A stretch of 64,000 nucleotides of DNA. Origin: Channallabes apus (taxonomy: Eukaryota; Chordata; Actinopteri; Siluriformes; Clariidae). Below, piece after piece: positions 20,704-33,246 of the stretch. The DNA lies in assembly GCA_030522415.1 (NCBI GenBank), contig CM060127.1:11448707-11512706 (forward strand), written 5' to 3'. The translations under genes were made by a program, and so were the position numbers. Every line of letters starts with the position of its first letter. Position 1 is the stretch's first letter. The notes under the pieces are model-generated. The model did not search any database, was not told the DNA's origin, and worked only from the letters and a program-made list of their open reading frames with translations.

Positions 20704-21670
20704 CACTGAACGAGCTGAACGGTAGACATGATAACGTACCTCTGTTTCTGTGTTTTAGTTGTTTGGAGCTGAATTCCGTTTGTTGTTCTTAGACGAGGAA
20801 ACTCGCGCCTTACATATTAATGAACATAATGAACTTATTCATGACCTGAACACAATATATCTTTGGGAAAAACCAACATCAAAAAGAAATAAAGATATAA
20901 TAATGAAATAAGTAAATTTTTTGGACCAATATGACAGGCAAAAACAAAAATCTAAAGGTAACATATATATACAGTTTTTTTGCTTTTGATGCCAGCTGCC
21001 ATTTCCATTTCAAATAGCACTGTAAATACAGTAGTAAGCTCTGGAAAGTGCAGGCCATTTACCCAGCAATTTGGGTAAAGTTTATGGAGAATTTTTTTTT
21101 TATGGCTAAAAATGGCCTAGCGACGCCCGTGAGCACAAGCGAATTTTTAAATCAGTCACACGATCAGTCATTGAGGGTGGAATATTATGCCGTTATATTC
21201 CTGCCACAATTCTGAGCGATTCTGCGCGTGCGGTGTTTCCTCTGCTTGCTCAACATGTTCTCCGTGCACGCGCGACTTCCCGATTCTGTAAAGTTATTCT
21301 TACTAACCTCTAACTGACAAAGGCATATATCATTAGCTCCAGCATGTACTACTATCTATGAGAAACCTGTGCTGTCCTACCCTAAGATTACCTACTCTGT
21401 AAAATGTAATAAGTTGACTTTACTTAGAATTTACTTAACGATTGCCTTAAAAAAAAAAGTAAGCATTACTCCAATAACTTAAGTGCATCAATTGTTTATT
21501 ACTGTACATATTGTGGCATGGGCGGGGCGGTGGCTGACGACCATCATGCCTTGCGGGGGGTTCTCTATGTGTCCACCCTGTTGAAGAAAGGCGTTTGGGT
21601 TAATGGCTTCGGCCGTGTTGTGTGTGCTATCTCAGTGAATGTGGTGCTCATGTCATATATGTATATATAT

Positions 21671-22984
21671 TAGGGCTGCAACAACTAATCGATAAAATCG
21701 ATAATTATCGATAATGAAATTCGTTGTCAACGAATGCCGTTATCGATTAGTTGGGCTGCGCACGTTATTGAGGCGCGCGACCACAAGATGCAGAAATACA
21801 CACACAGATACACAGTCGCTCGCGCAATGGAGGTTACAGAAGCGTTTGCAGGAAAAAGCGCGCGCCCCAAGTCCTCCAAGGTATGGGAGCAATTTACATT
21901 AAACACCTCTTATCGGGCGCTAAAAGCGAGCGGTTTTCTGCCGTTCGTAGTGTCCGGTGAGCGCGGATGAAGCACCGAGGGTTTTCTACACATGTGGGAG
22001 CCCCTAGTGACCGGGAGGAATTGGCCACGACTAAAAAAAAAAGGAGTCAGTGAGAGAGTTCACACGGGGTTTGGTGACGTGCGTTTGTCCGGCTGCGCGG
22101 TTATACGGGGTAAAAAAAAAAAAAAAAAAAAAAAGAACGTTGCATGCAGCTTTTTCTTGGTGTTCAAATCCCAACGAACGGAAGGAAAACACTTCTAGTG
22201 CGTTTTCTTCACGTTCAGTTTACACCTCGGACGACCGGATATATCCCATCATCCTACACGCTGTACACAGGGAAATGCGGGAAAAGGGCAAAATAAACAG
22301 AGTGAACCCAGTAGCGGCGATTTGTTTCTCTCCCCACGCCGCCGTATTACGAGAACGTCTAGTATAGCAAAATGGTCTATATATATTAAAAAATATTTTT
22401 TTTATTTGTTGAGACAACAACAAAAAAGGATAAAATACCCGAGAGGATCGAAATAATGTATAAACCGTGACAAGGATGTAGCAAGAGACACTTTCATTAA
22501 AAATAATATCATAATAATCTAGAAGTCTATTATTATTCGTATTAAGTTTAATTAATTTAAGAGAATTTAAAATTGAGGTCATTCTTACCAACTGAATATG
22601 TCAGTGTATTTTTTAAACTACTGTGTGTGTGTATGTGTATGTGTGTGTGTGTATATATATCTATATATATATATATGTAAACACACACACATACACCATA
22701 TCAACACTGTTAACTTGCCATCTGCAATTATTGTTAAAAAAGAATTTTGATTTACATAAACTACATAAGGTTTAAATGTCAAAATTAAAGATCATTATAC
22801 TCTATGTGGCTATTGCATTTTTTAAAGTTTACTTTTATACATAAATAATACCCTGATTTATGGTTTTATATTGTTAAGCAAAACAGCAAATTAAAGCGGT
22901 CACTTTTTATCCGATTAATCGATTAATCAAAAAAGAAATCGTCCAACTAATCGATTATCAAAATAATCGTTAGTTGCAGCCCTA
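21671..22984. mobile_element. hAT-type element with a BED-finger transposase remnant, 1314 bp
   Basis: Termini TAGGGCTGCAAC at the left and GTTGCAGCCCTA at the right, with subterminal ATCGATTAGTTGG repeats, are those of a common fish hAT family. It sits in (TA)n, so the apparent 8-bp duplication ATATATAT is not by itself proof, but the matching empty site in copy 1 (about 19454-19468) shows the insertion directly. The plus-strand frame from 21830 begins MEVTEAFAGKSARPKSSKVW, the start of a BED-type zinc finger, and then decays. The transposase core is absent. Confidence 0.85.
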
Positions 22985-23743
22985 ATATATATATATGAGC
23001 TTAATTGCTGCCCAATGCAATGGCTGGGAGAAGTTTATTCACCACATGGTCACTGTATAGCATGGGAAACATATTCACTTCAAGAGCCACATCTAATTCA
23101 GCCTTAGCATGAACCGGGGCACATTCAACAGATCTCACACACATATCTTAAAACACCCAACTTGGCCGAAGCCACTAACCCAAACAACTTTCCCGAAAAG
23201 GGTGAACGAACAGCAAACCCCCACAAAGCATAACGGTCGTCAGCCGCCGCCCCGCCCACGCCACAGTATAAAACACAAAAAATATATGTCCACTATCAGA
23301 AACAATTGAAATCTAACCCAAATCATCACTATTCTTACACATTTTAACCTAAAGTAACTTAAAACCGTAATAAAGTTTCAGATAAAAAAAACTTCCTGCT
23401 GCTTCTTTCAACATCAGAAAATTTGCGCCCATTCACGAGCTGAGCATGCGCAAATTCTACTACTCATGCTCTCTTGCTTCTTCTCCCCCCCCCCCTTTTT
23501 TTTTACTTCTTCATTATTTTTGGGCGCACTGCTGCCTCTCACTGGTACAATAACGTCATTGCTTTATTTGTTGCTACTTACTGTATGTGTTGCAAGTAAG
23601 TATCACTAAAACTATTAAGTTAATTGTTTTACTCACCCTGCAATTAAGTGTTACTCAACAAAACCTTGTAAGAAGTATAGTTTTAATTTTACTATAAGTT
23701 TACTTTAAGTTTACTATTTATATGCGAGTCAGCAAAGCTATTG

Positions 23744-24231
23744 GAATTTACAGTGTATTATGTCCGGTGCTCTGGCTCCCGGGATACACCTAACCACTGC
23801 CGCCCCTAACGGTCTAGCTAATTTCACGTGCCTCAGTATAGACTCTCCTATAACCAGAGCTCTTTCAGGTTTCTCAGCGGGTGCAGCACTGAGGAGAGCA
23901 AACCTGTTGGACACGTGAAGCGCAGAGGAGGTGTGCTCCAGTGGGTTAGCCTTAGCGTTAGCTTTGGCTGAACGAGTATGCCGCCGAGTCGTCACCCATT
24001 TGCCCACCCATTCGCTGTGAGGGCTCTAATGCCGGAGTCGGGGGCTGGTTATCTCCGCCTGCGGCATCCAGACTGTCCGCTACGGGAATAACGCTGCTCT
24101 CGCGCTCTCTAACCCTCTCTACAGTCTGGATGCGCTCCTCTATTGCTGATCTTCTCCGTCAGAGTGCTCACTAACACACACCTATCACAAATAAAGTTAT
24201 CGCTAATGACGGAGGAAGAATGTCTAAACAT
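23744..24231 (-). pseudogene. LINE ORF1 fragment with SGNH N-terminal block (copy in duplication 2)
   Basis: Duplicate of 20216-20703, with the same frameshifts and the same GES variant, so the damage preceded the duplication. Confidence 0.7.
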
Positions 24232-25169
24232 CACTGAACGAGCTGAACGGTAGACATGATAACGTACCTCTGTTTCTGTGTTTTAGTTGTTTGGAGCTGA
24301 ATTCCGTTTGTTGTTCTTAGACGAGGAAACTCGCGCCTTACATATTAATGAACATAATGAACTTATTCATGACCTGAACACAATATATCTTTGGGAAAAA
24401 CCAACATCAAAAAGAAATAAAGATATAATAATGAAATAAGTAAATTTTTTGGACCAATATGACAGGCAAAAACAAAAATCTAAAGGTAACATATATATAC
24501 AGTTTTTTTGCTTTTGATGCCAGCTGCCATTTCCATTTCAAATAGCACTGTAAATACAGTAGTAAGCTCTGGAAAGTGCAGGCCATCTCCAGGCTGTGTC
24601 ACAATATTGCTCAGTGCAATCTTCAGCTACAGAACCAATAGTCAGCCTTTCTCTTTGGTGGCGGAGGTCGGGTGGGGGGAACGCACATTGCTCTGGGTCA
24701 GACATAGACAACGGCAAACAGGAATTAAGCTCTTTAACAAATGCTTCCCAACAGAATACGGAAGGTCTGATTGCCAAAATTATTTCACCATGAGTGGCAG
24801 GAATTCCAGACTACAACCTATTGAATTCTCATGCCTGTAGAGTGTATTATACTGATGTGGCGACAGTGTAAAAACATCCTCCGACACCCTCCAATGTTAA
24901 ATGCGAGCCAAAAATGTAGTACTTTTGAACGGCAAACAGGAATTAAGCTCTCATGTGAGTAAATTAGACAGCAAGATAAATACACATAAAAAAAAAATCT
25001 CAATAACAATAATGCGTGTGTATATATATATATATATATATATAGTATTATATATAATATCATTAATTCATTCATTTTCTATACCGCTTAATCCTGTGTT
25101 CAGGGTCGCGGGGTGTGTATATATATACACAGTATGTATGTATGTATGTATGTATATATATATATATAT

Positions 25170-25411
25170 AGTATCGTTTTTCGACGCTAGCAGGGATCTT
25201 GGAGGACGAGTGAGCTTACTTGCTCCCCAATGCAAATGGCTGGGGAGTAGTTTTTTACTCTCAGCAAAAGCACATATACACAGGTCAAGCACACACACAC
25301 GCCCAACTTGGCCGAAGCCACTAACCTAAACATCCTTCTCTCTCATGGTGGACACATCGAAAACCCCCGCAAGGCATGACGGTCGTCAGCCGCCGCCCCG
25401 CCCACGCCACA
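25170..25411 (-). repeat. Gypsy 3' LTR
   Basis: Closely matches 26815-27056. Its outer edge (AGTATCG) has decayed relative to TGTAGCG in the partner. Confidence 0.85.
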
Positions 25412-26067
25412 GTGCCCCCACCCGAGCTGTGACCGTCCCCGGTCACCATGAGACTCAGTCTTGGAGGCGTGAAGGCGGTTGGCACTGGCGCTGTGAACGC
25501 CGGGGTCCTTTTGTAGAGAAGTACATTGTCCCGGAGGCGGTCCGGCCTCCGTAGAGTTCGATGTCTCGCCGGCGTGCGGCTGGTAAGGCGCAAGACGGTC
25601 TCGGTGGAGCAAAACTCACGCCCGCCCCGCCAACCGCACCCGGTAGATGACATCAGAGCTGAGCAAGTACCGTACAGGGGCCCACCCAGTGAGACATGAG
25701 CTTGGGTGAAAGCCCTCTCTTCCTTCCGGATGAACACACCCACACCTGCTCACCAGCAGCAAAGCCTCGCCCCCGGCTGTGAGTGTCCCCACCCGAAAGT
25801 CCTGCAGCGATGCCCGCGAGCGCTGGGTGGGGCCCTTCTTTGTGTAGTGGACAAAGCGTTCACTGACCAGCGGCGGCGCAGGTGAAACGACTGCGGGCGA
25901 TGCTCTCGGCGAGGGAGTAACTCGGCACACGCCCTCTTCACCTCGCTCGCAGTACCGACGACGCGCTTTGTTGCACGGATATTCACCTGGCACGACCACC
26001 GGCGCTCGTTCGACGGCTGCTGGGGTACGCTGTCCCCTGCCTCGGCATCGCCGCGAAACCCCGGAGA

Positions 26068-26782
26068 CTAGCTCGGGCCTAGCCGTGACGGGTAGCCCTG
26101 TCCCCGGCTAGATTCACCTACCGAGTGCCCCCGAGCTGCGGGCGGTCGCTTGGCTCTTTCGCCGTGAGGGTCCGCAATTATGGGTTCAGCGCGCTGTGCT
26201 GCGCGTAGCACCTTGGTAAGGGAAGCTGGTGCTGCTAACCTGATGTGCTCACGGAGCCGCGGCGGTCGGAGTCCTCGAAGAAAAGCGCGAGAAGGTAGCT
26301 CTTCCTGCTCGCACTCTGGATAGCCCCAGTGGCTCAGACGCGCGCCGCTCGCGGACGCTGCTTCTTGACGGTCACCGGCGCCGAACCGGAGGTGAAGCGA
26401 CTCGCCAAGCTTTGCCCGGTCATTCCGCTCATCGGCCCGGAAATCTTCCAGCGCCCAGAGCGCATCGCCCTTCAGTGAGAGTGCAACAGCCGTTTCCGCC
26501 AAAGACCAGCCTGCGAGGTCGGCGGCTAGCTGCACTTGGGCAAAGAACGCGTAGGGTTCGTCGGCGCAGCTGCGGCGCACATCGCAGGCACGGAGCTGTA
26601 GCTTGCTCCGGCACTTGCGCAGCGTCAACGTTGGGCTCTGCTCCGAGATCCAGTGCCGGGAACCTCATCTCACTGCTCCGCTTTCGTCGTGCCGCTTTGC
26701 TGGCACTGGTTCCGTCCAGGAGATGCTTTTTCTTCAGGAGTCGTGCTGCAACTCGGCGGCCCTCCTGGATCTTCCGCTCCAA
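26068..26782 (-). pseudogene. Gypsy gag (capsid) of the deleted element
   Basis: An N-terminal piece (MERKIQEGRRVAARLLKKK, FPALDLGAEP) lies at 26782-26600. The capsid continues in another frame at 26628-26068 with EPYAFFAQVQLAADLAGWS, GDALWALEDF, LHLRFG and SRAFLRGLRPPRLREHIRL, a Ty3/Gypsy gag pattern. At least one frameshift joins the two. No CCHC knuckle was seen. Confidence 0.7.
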
Positions 26783-26796
26783 CTCGAAACTCTCCT

Positions 26797-26814
26797 TCCC
26801 ACTTCTGACACCAA
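26797..26814 (-). other. Primer binding site, tRNA-Leu type
   Basis: Same 18-base site as at 6087, directly inside the 5' LTR, reading TTGGTGTCAGAAGTGGGA on the minus strand. Confidence 0.75.
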
Positions 26815-27056
26815 TGTAGCGTTTTTCAACGCTAGCAGGAATCTTGGAGGACGAGTGAGCTTACTTGCTCCCCAATGCAAATAGCTGGGGAGTAGTTTAT
26901 TACTCTCAGCACAAGCACACATACACAGGTCAAGCACACACACATACCCAACTTGGCCGAAGCCACTAACCTAAACATCCTTCTCTCTCATGGTGGACAC
27001 ATCGAAAGCCCCCGCAAGGCATGACGGTCGTCAGCCGCCGCCCCGCCCACGCCACA
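26815..27056 (-). repeat. Gypsy 5' LTR
   Basis: TG...CA ends on the minus strand (TGTGGCGTGGGCGGGGC ... CGCTACA); GC-rich U3 start and (TG)-rich middle. Pairs with 25170-25411. Confidence 0.88.
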
Positions 27057-27349
27057 ATTTTATGGCATGGAAAATCTCTTGCAGTCAATTTTTTAACCCA
27101 TACAAGTTTTAAACACAAACACATGCATACACATTTTATAGAAATGCACTTGGTTAATTTAATTTGCTTTAAATTGTTGAATGAGGGATGGGTTCCAACA
27201 CCAAAAATCAACATTGATTAAATGTTTGTCTTTTCAACACAGAAAAGCAATGAATTATCAAAATAGATTCAACATTATTTAGCATTGAATAATCAAACTC
27301 AATCAAAATGATGAATGATGAAATTTCAACATTGAAGCAAAGTCACCTT

Positions 27350-28036
27350 GCTACCTGGGGGGTAGAGTAGCCAAAAAATCTACTTAAGTAAGAGTAGGTG
27401 TACTTCAAAATAATATTATTCAAGTAGAAGTAAAAAGTAGTCATCCAAAATATTCCACAATTAAGAGTAAAAAAGCATTTGGTGAAAAGACCACCTGTTT
27501 CATCGTAATGTCGGATTCATTTTTTTTTTAAATTCTAATTATGATATATACGGCAATATTGCAACATTCAATGAAACAGCTAAATTTACAGCGATATGTT
27601 TCTTCCAGGTACTTGTGTTTGTATATGCTGAAGTGTGTGTCTGTTTTGTCAGATAGAGAAGACACTGCAGTATGAAGCTATTCTTTTAGAAACATGCTTT
27701 GTATATGATGCCAGGGATGCCGGCTGAAAATTTTCTCCCACTATGCCGTCTGACTACATGTGATTGTTTCACCAATCTGCCGCAGCAACAACAGTCATTC
27801 GGTAGATCTACCGGCTGCATGTGTCTAATAAATGGTTAGAAAAGTAACGAGTCGAGTGTAGCCGAATGTAGCGGAGGAAGAGTAACGATCTTTCTTCACA
27901 AATCTACTCAAGTAAAAGCAAAAAGTATGATACAGTAAAACTCCTTATAGAGGTAATTTGGAAATATAGAGGTAAATTTCACAAAGTTACTCAAGTAAAT
28001 GTAACAGAGTAAATGTAACTCATTACTACCCACCTT
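27350..28036. mobile_element. hAT-like MITE in the left arm
   Basis: Both ends carry the AGTAAAAGTAAAAAGTA/AAGTTACTCAAGTAAATG type subterminal repeats, with a CCACCTTTGG end at about 28030, a recognised non-autonomous fish transposon pattern. The inverted counterpart is at about 45630-46185 in the right arm, so it predates the inverted duplication. Confidence 0.6.
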
Positions 28037-29245
28037 TGGTTGTGGGCTCAATTATATTTCTCTGGGGTTGGAAACTTTCCATCGACTAAAAAAGGTAAGT
28101 CAGAAAATCAGACAATTAAAACATAGGCATTATTTTTCAAAAACTTTGTTTTAACTTTGAATGCTTTTGGAAAAATAGTGCTCATCATAAAGCAGGAGAA
28201 TACAAGTTCTATTTTGCTTAAAGATCAATAAAATACCTGGAGACCACCAGATGCTTATCAGTACGTATCTTTCTGATTTTTTATATTACAATATCATAAC
28301 CGTTTTTCAAAACTAACATAAAAAATATGAGTTTTGAAGAGTTTTCCCAATGCGTCAGTCACAAAAAAAGAACCCATGGCAACAAATGTATGTCTTTTCA
28401 AGTCCAGTAATAATCATTCGGATGTCGTCATGTGTACGTCCAGTCCTTTTGGAATTCAACGTTTACAGCACAGATCTGACCAAACATCACTCCAAAAGCT
28501 ACTGCATAAACAAAACTAATAGGACTGCAGTTGCAGTAAGGCAGAATAATAACTGCATATTAAAAAATGTAATTAAAAAGTTAGATAGTCAAAATATTTT
28601 TAAGCAAAAACAGCCTAAACTCATTCATTGCACACATTATAATTATATCTACATATCTATATATAGTGTGCATAAATAAGTGACGGTCATCAAAAATGAA
28701 CACTATTACTTGATCCATTATTCTGTAGTTGTGCTGCTTTGCAATATGAGCGTCAGTTAGACAACATTTGTCCACTAGATGGCAGTACAATGAGCTCTTA
28801 AATGAAGCTTAATGAAATGAACCTTCTGGTGAAATTTTCTGCTGGAAAACCTCGACATGATAAAATGACATCAGCAATCGTGTCTTCCTGTTAGAAGATA
28901 ATCCTCTTCTTTCCCTCAAACAGAATATAGTTATTCAACAGCTGACAAATGTGACAAAGCAAGCATATCTTACGCAAAAAAATTAAAAAGAAAAATACCA
29001 TGATAAACGGAAATCACTTCTTTTTCACTTGATTATGAGAACAAATATGAATGTCTCCACTACAATCATTTATTATTTGAATGACCAAACCAATTTCGAA
29101 CGATCAGTGAAACTACAATTTTCTTTACTAGGTGCTCCTGTAAAACCGCTTTGAACTTGTAACATTCAAAAAAGAAAATACAAATAAAAGCAAGTTTTAA
29201 ATGAGTGACAACTTTTCTACCACACACGTTCAGGAGCGGGAAGAA
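28037..29245. other. AT-rich flank downstream of H2B, no gene seen
   Basis: Shared with 44410-45629 of the right arm (inverted). The 60-110-codon frames here are not conserved between arms (indels disrupt them), so they are unlikely to be genes. Confidence 0.7.
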
Positions 29246-29246
29246 A

Positions 29247-29262
29247 AGTCGCTCTTTAACGG
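29247..29262 (-). promoter_or_regulatory. Histone downstream element of left H2B
   Basis: The purine-rich GTTAAAGAGCGACTTT, located 11 bases past the stem-loop on the minus strand, fits the U7 snRNA-pairing histone downstream element. Confidence 0.75.
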
Positions 29263-29273
29263 ACAACATGGGT

Positions 29274-29289
29274 GGCTCTTAAAAGAGCC
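29274..29289 (-). terminator. Histone mRNA 3' stem-loop of left H2B
   Basis: On the minus strand GGCTCTTTTAAGAGCC followed by ACCCA: the canonical six-base-pair stem, four-base loop bound by SLBP that directs 3' processing of replication-dependent histone mRNA. Confidence 0.95.
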
Positions 29290-29320
29290 GTTGTGTTGAT
29301 GAAGGCGGCGGAGACGCGCT

Positions 29321-29755
<435 letters not shown>

Positions 29756-29757
29756 CT

Positions 29758-29763
29758 ATATAC
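29758..29763 (-). promoter_or_regulatory. TATA box of left H2B
   Basis: TATATA about 63 bases upstream of the start codon on the minus strand, which predicts a short leader of about 30-35 bases, as is usual for histone genes. Confidence 0.8.
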
Positions 29764-29805
29764 AGGCTACATTGTAATTAAGCACAAGCCAAGAACGGAT
29801 TTTGA

Positions 29806-29810
29806 TTGGT
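29806..29810 (-). promoter_or_regulatory. CCAAT box of left H2B
   Basis: CCAAT (within GACCAATCAAAATCC) about 43 bases upstream of the TATA box. It is conserved in the right arm at 43867-43871. Confidence 0.75.
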
Positions 29811-29814
29811 CTAT

Positions 29815-30345
29815 ATTCAAACACTCTACACGTGAGGGACCTCCTACCACCCCACTCTTTTCCTGTTACTCCTCCACCCTCCGCTTCGCTTTGTGTCCAT
29901 TCCCGCCGTTTTAGAGTCGCGGGTTAATTGATTGTTTTTACTATAAAAATTACATGTAGAAAATAAGTAGATCACGCATTCAACCAACAGAAAACATCAT
30001 GTAAATATAAATTGTATATTAACTATCTTTTTGAAAAAAAAAGTCTATATCTACAAGTAGAGAGTGTGTACCACATGAAATTAAATGCTTTATTCATTTG
30101 TCTTTTGGTGTTTTTAATGCATGCGAAGGCCTTTAATAACAGTTTCTTAATTATTCCTACAAGCTGAGAACTCAAACACATCGTCTTCCAACTAACAATG
30201 TATACCGATTTACTTTAAATATCTAACTGATAAACATGTAATTCGCTCGTCCGCTACATACAGACATTTTATATAGAGATCATGCAGCTTTTAAATGGTG
30301 TTTACTAAACCGTAAATACTTCTGACTTTCACACACATACAGGGG
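29815..30345. other. H2B-H4 spacer, no gene seen
   Basis: AT-rich spacer between the H2B promoter and the H4 3' end, conserved in the right arm (about 43460-43860) with a deletion there of roughly 100 bp near 43525. Confidence 0.75.
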
Positions 30346-30346
30346 T

Positions 30347-30361
30347 AAGAACTCTTTGATG
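30347..30361 (-). promoter_or_regulatory. Histone downstream element of left H4
   Basis: On the minus strand CATCAAAGAGTTCTTA follows the stem-loop, a match to the purine-rich U7 target. Confidence 0.7.
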
Positions 30362-30372
30362 GAGATGTGGGT

Positions 30373-30388
30373 GGCTCTTAAAAGAGCC
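30373..30388 (-). terminator. Histone mRNA 3' stem-loop of left H4
   Basis: GGCTCTTTTAAGAGCC plus ACCCA on the minus strand, 30 bases downstream of the H4 stop codon. Confidence 0.95.
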
Positions 30389-30418
30389 GTTGTGTTCGCG
30401 GCGTTAGCCGGTTAGTGT

Positions 30419-31195
<777 letters not shown>

Positions 31196-31515
31196 ACACA
31201 TTCATTTATTCATTCATTCATTCATTTTCTATGCCGCTTAATCCTGTGTTCAAGGTCGCGGGGGACCTGGAGTCTATCCCAGGAGACTCAGGCCACGAGA
31301 CAGGGTACACCCTGGACAGGGTGCCAATCCATCGCAGGGCTCACACACTACGGGCAATTTGGTAACGATTTTGGTATGAAACGCTCGTACCAGGAGGAAA
31401 CCTAACAAGCACAGGGGGAACATGCAAACTACCCACACACAGACCTGAAGCAGGATTTGAACCTCCAACACTCGAGGTACAAGGTCACAGTGCTTAAGGA
31501 AACAGTCATTTACTA
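31196..31515 (+). repeat. Dispersed ATTCATTCAT-type repeat in the left arm
   Basis: Starts ATTCATTCATTCATTTTC and carries ATGCCGCTTAATCCTGTG, TACACCCTGGACAGGGTGCC and CATCGCAGGG. Its inverted equivalent is about 42320-42640, so it predates the duplication. Confidence 0.75.
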
Positions 31516-33246
31516 AACTCGGCCACAAGATGGCAGGCGATAACCATCCAAAAACTCATTATTCCTTCTTCAGACATTTCTGCTAATTAACTAACCATAT
31601 TATCACCGCCGCCGCTCCCTATACGCAGAGTACGCAGTCTGCGTAGGGCACCAACTCCCAGGGGGGCACCAACTCCCAGGGGGGCACCATCCCAGCTGCT
31701 CAAATTTTTTATTTTTTTTTAAATATATTATAATAATAAATTAATATTAATAATATGCATATACAAATAAGAAAAAATATTAACGTATATACTGCATTTA
31801 ACGGTGAACGCAGAGTAGGCTAAGCACACGTGATGACGCGCTCCCTCACCTCTGTTACGGCTGCCTATTTGGCCAAAAACGATAATAATTGAACTATATG
31901 CCTGGTTTGTCTTCTAAATGAAATTATCGTTGTGGAAATTGTAATGTATTGTGACTGTCTTTGTAATCATACTATGTCATTTCTCAATTAAAAAAAAAAA
32001 AATGAGACATCAACAGTCCGGCGCCGAGAAACGAAAGGGAAAAAAAAGCCCAAGATGAAGCCCGTGCATCACTTTCAGGTACGTTCATAATCCTTTGAAA
32101 CTTTATTTTATTCTGTCGACGTTAAAAATGCTGAGCCAAGTTTTTCTAAAATGAACCTCATCAAAACGTACTTGCACTCATCTACGGCACAAGAGTGCAT
32201 GAGTGGTCTGGCAATTGTCAGCATCAACTCTGAATTATCAAAGGCTTTATCACATGAAGAGCTCATTTACGACCAGAGGTGGAAAGAGTAATAAAATTTT
32301 GTACTCAAGTACAAGTACTGTTACTTCAGTGAAATTTTACTTAAGTACAAGTAAAGTTACAATTATAAAAATCTACTCAAGTAAAAGTAAAAAGTAGCTC
32401 ATTAAAAAAATTTTTAAATAAAGTTACCGAGTTACTTTTTTATTTTTTTTAACAGCGGGGGTGGGATGAGGCATTCGTAGTTCAAAAAAGATGAGCAGAT
32501 ATGAATCTCAAACTAGTTGTTTTTAACTGAAGGAACACCTTTGCATAATAAAGCTGTTGTCTTTCTTGTGCTTGAAAATCAAAGTGGTCACTTAAATATG
32601 GTGTTGCGTCCCAGTCTAGGGCCATAGAGCAAAAGAATGGTTCAGGGTTCTATTTATAATATATATAACTGTATGGAAATGGTGGTATATGGCAGAAAGA
32701 ACTAGATCCAATCATTAACTGATGAAATAATGAGGTTTGTACACACACACAAACACCAGGAGGAGGATCAGATTCAGGTTGGACCCAGGCCAAAATAATA
32801 AACAAAATGGTATTTATATTTAGTAGCTAGATTACCTGCAAAAAAACAAAAAACAAAAAAAAACACACATACAAACAAAAATACAGGTACCTTCCCGGAC
32901 TCCCTAAACCAAAAACAATGAAATTATCTACAAACAGGGGCAGACTGGCCATCGGGAGCACCGGGACATTTCCCGGTGGCCTGACGGTCGTTCTGGCCTG
33001 CCGGCTGCTGCTGTGCAGACGATCAGCCTGGCATGTGATAGGCTGGTGTGCAACTACTAATTAATTGACGGATCTCTCAATCTACGAATCAGGCAATGGA
33101 AAGGGAAGATTAGAAGATCAGGAGGGAAAATTACACTCCCACATGACCTCCCACATGACCCCCCACATGACCCAACGTCAGCGACGCACTGCCTAATATC
33201 TGGCTATATCCAGAGACAGGGTATATCTGACTAAATCGTTCAAAAA

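Larger units (their letters stand above)
18856..21058. repeat. Tandem segmental duplication, copy 1 (2.2 kb)
   Basis: 18856-21058 recurs at 21063-24586 with only a handful of differences (for example CTCTGACTG/CTCTAACTG, one G in a G-run, ATGTCTGG/ATGTCCGG). The two copies are separated by four bases. Copy 1 lacks the hAT insertion found in copy 2 and so shows the empty site. Near-identity means very recent duplication or two haplotypes joined during assembly. Confidence 0.92.
21063..24586. repeat. Tandem segmental duplication, copy 2, with hAT insertion
   Basis: Same content as copy 1 (end of a hAT, inverted LTR fragments, LINE ORF1 fragment) plus a 1.3-kb hAT element at 21671-22984. Subtracting that element gives about 2.2 kb, matching copy 1. 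Confidence 0.92.
25170..27056 (-). mobile_element. Internally deleted Gypsy element with both LTRs (1.9 kb)
   Basis: LTRs at 25170-25411 and 26815-27056 (both about 242 bp, TG...CA on the minus strand) flank a 1.4-kb interior. Next to the 5' LTR is the tRNA-Leu-type primer site TTGGTGTCAGAAGTGGGA. The interior contains gag and about 0.65 kb of unassigned sequence but no protease, RT, RNase H or integrase, so the element could only move with help in trans. I found no convincing target duplication. Confidence 0.85.

Noticed and set aside
25321..25999. ORFs of 127-140 codons next to the Gypsy 3' LTR
   Set aside because: GC-rich antisense or frame-shifted remnants of Gypsy; no domain beyond gag could be recognised.
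28037..28350. Possible 5S rRNA or snRNA gene near the histones
   Set aside because: Checked by eye for the 5S start, U1 5' end and U6 core; none present there or in the tRNA-cluster units.
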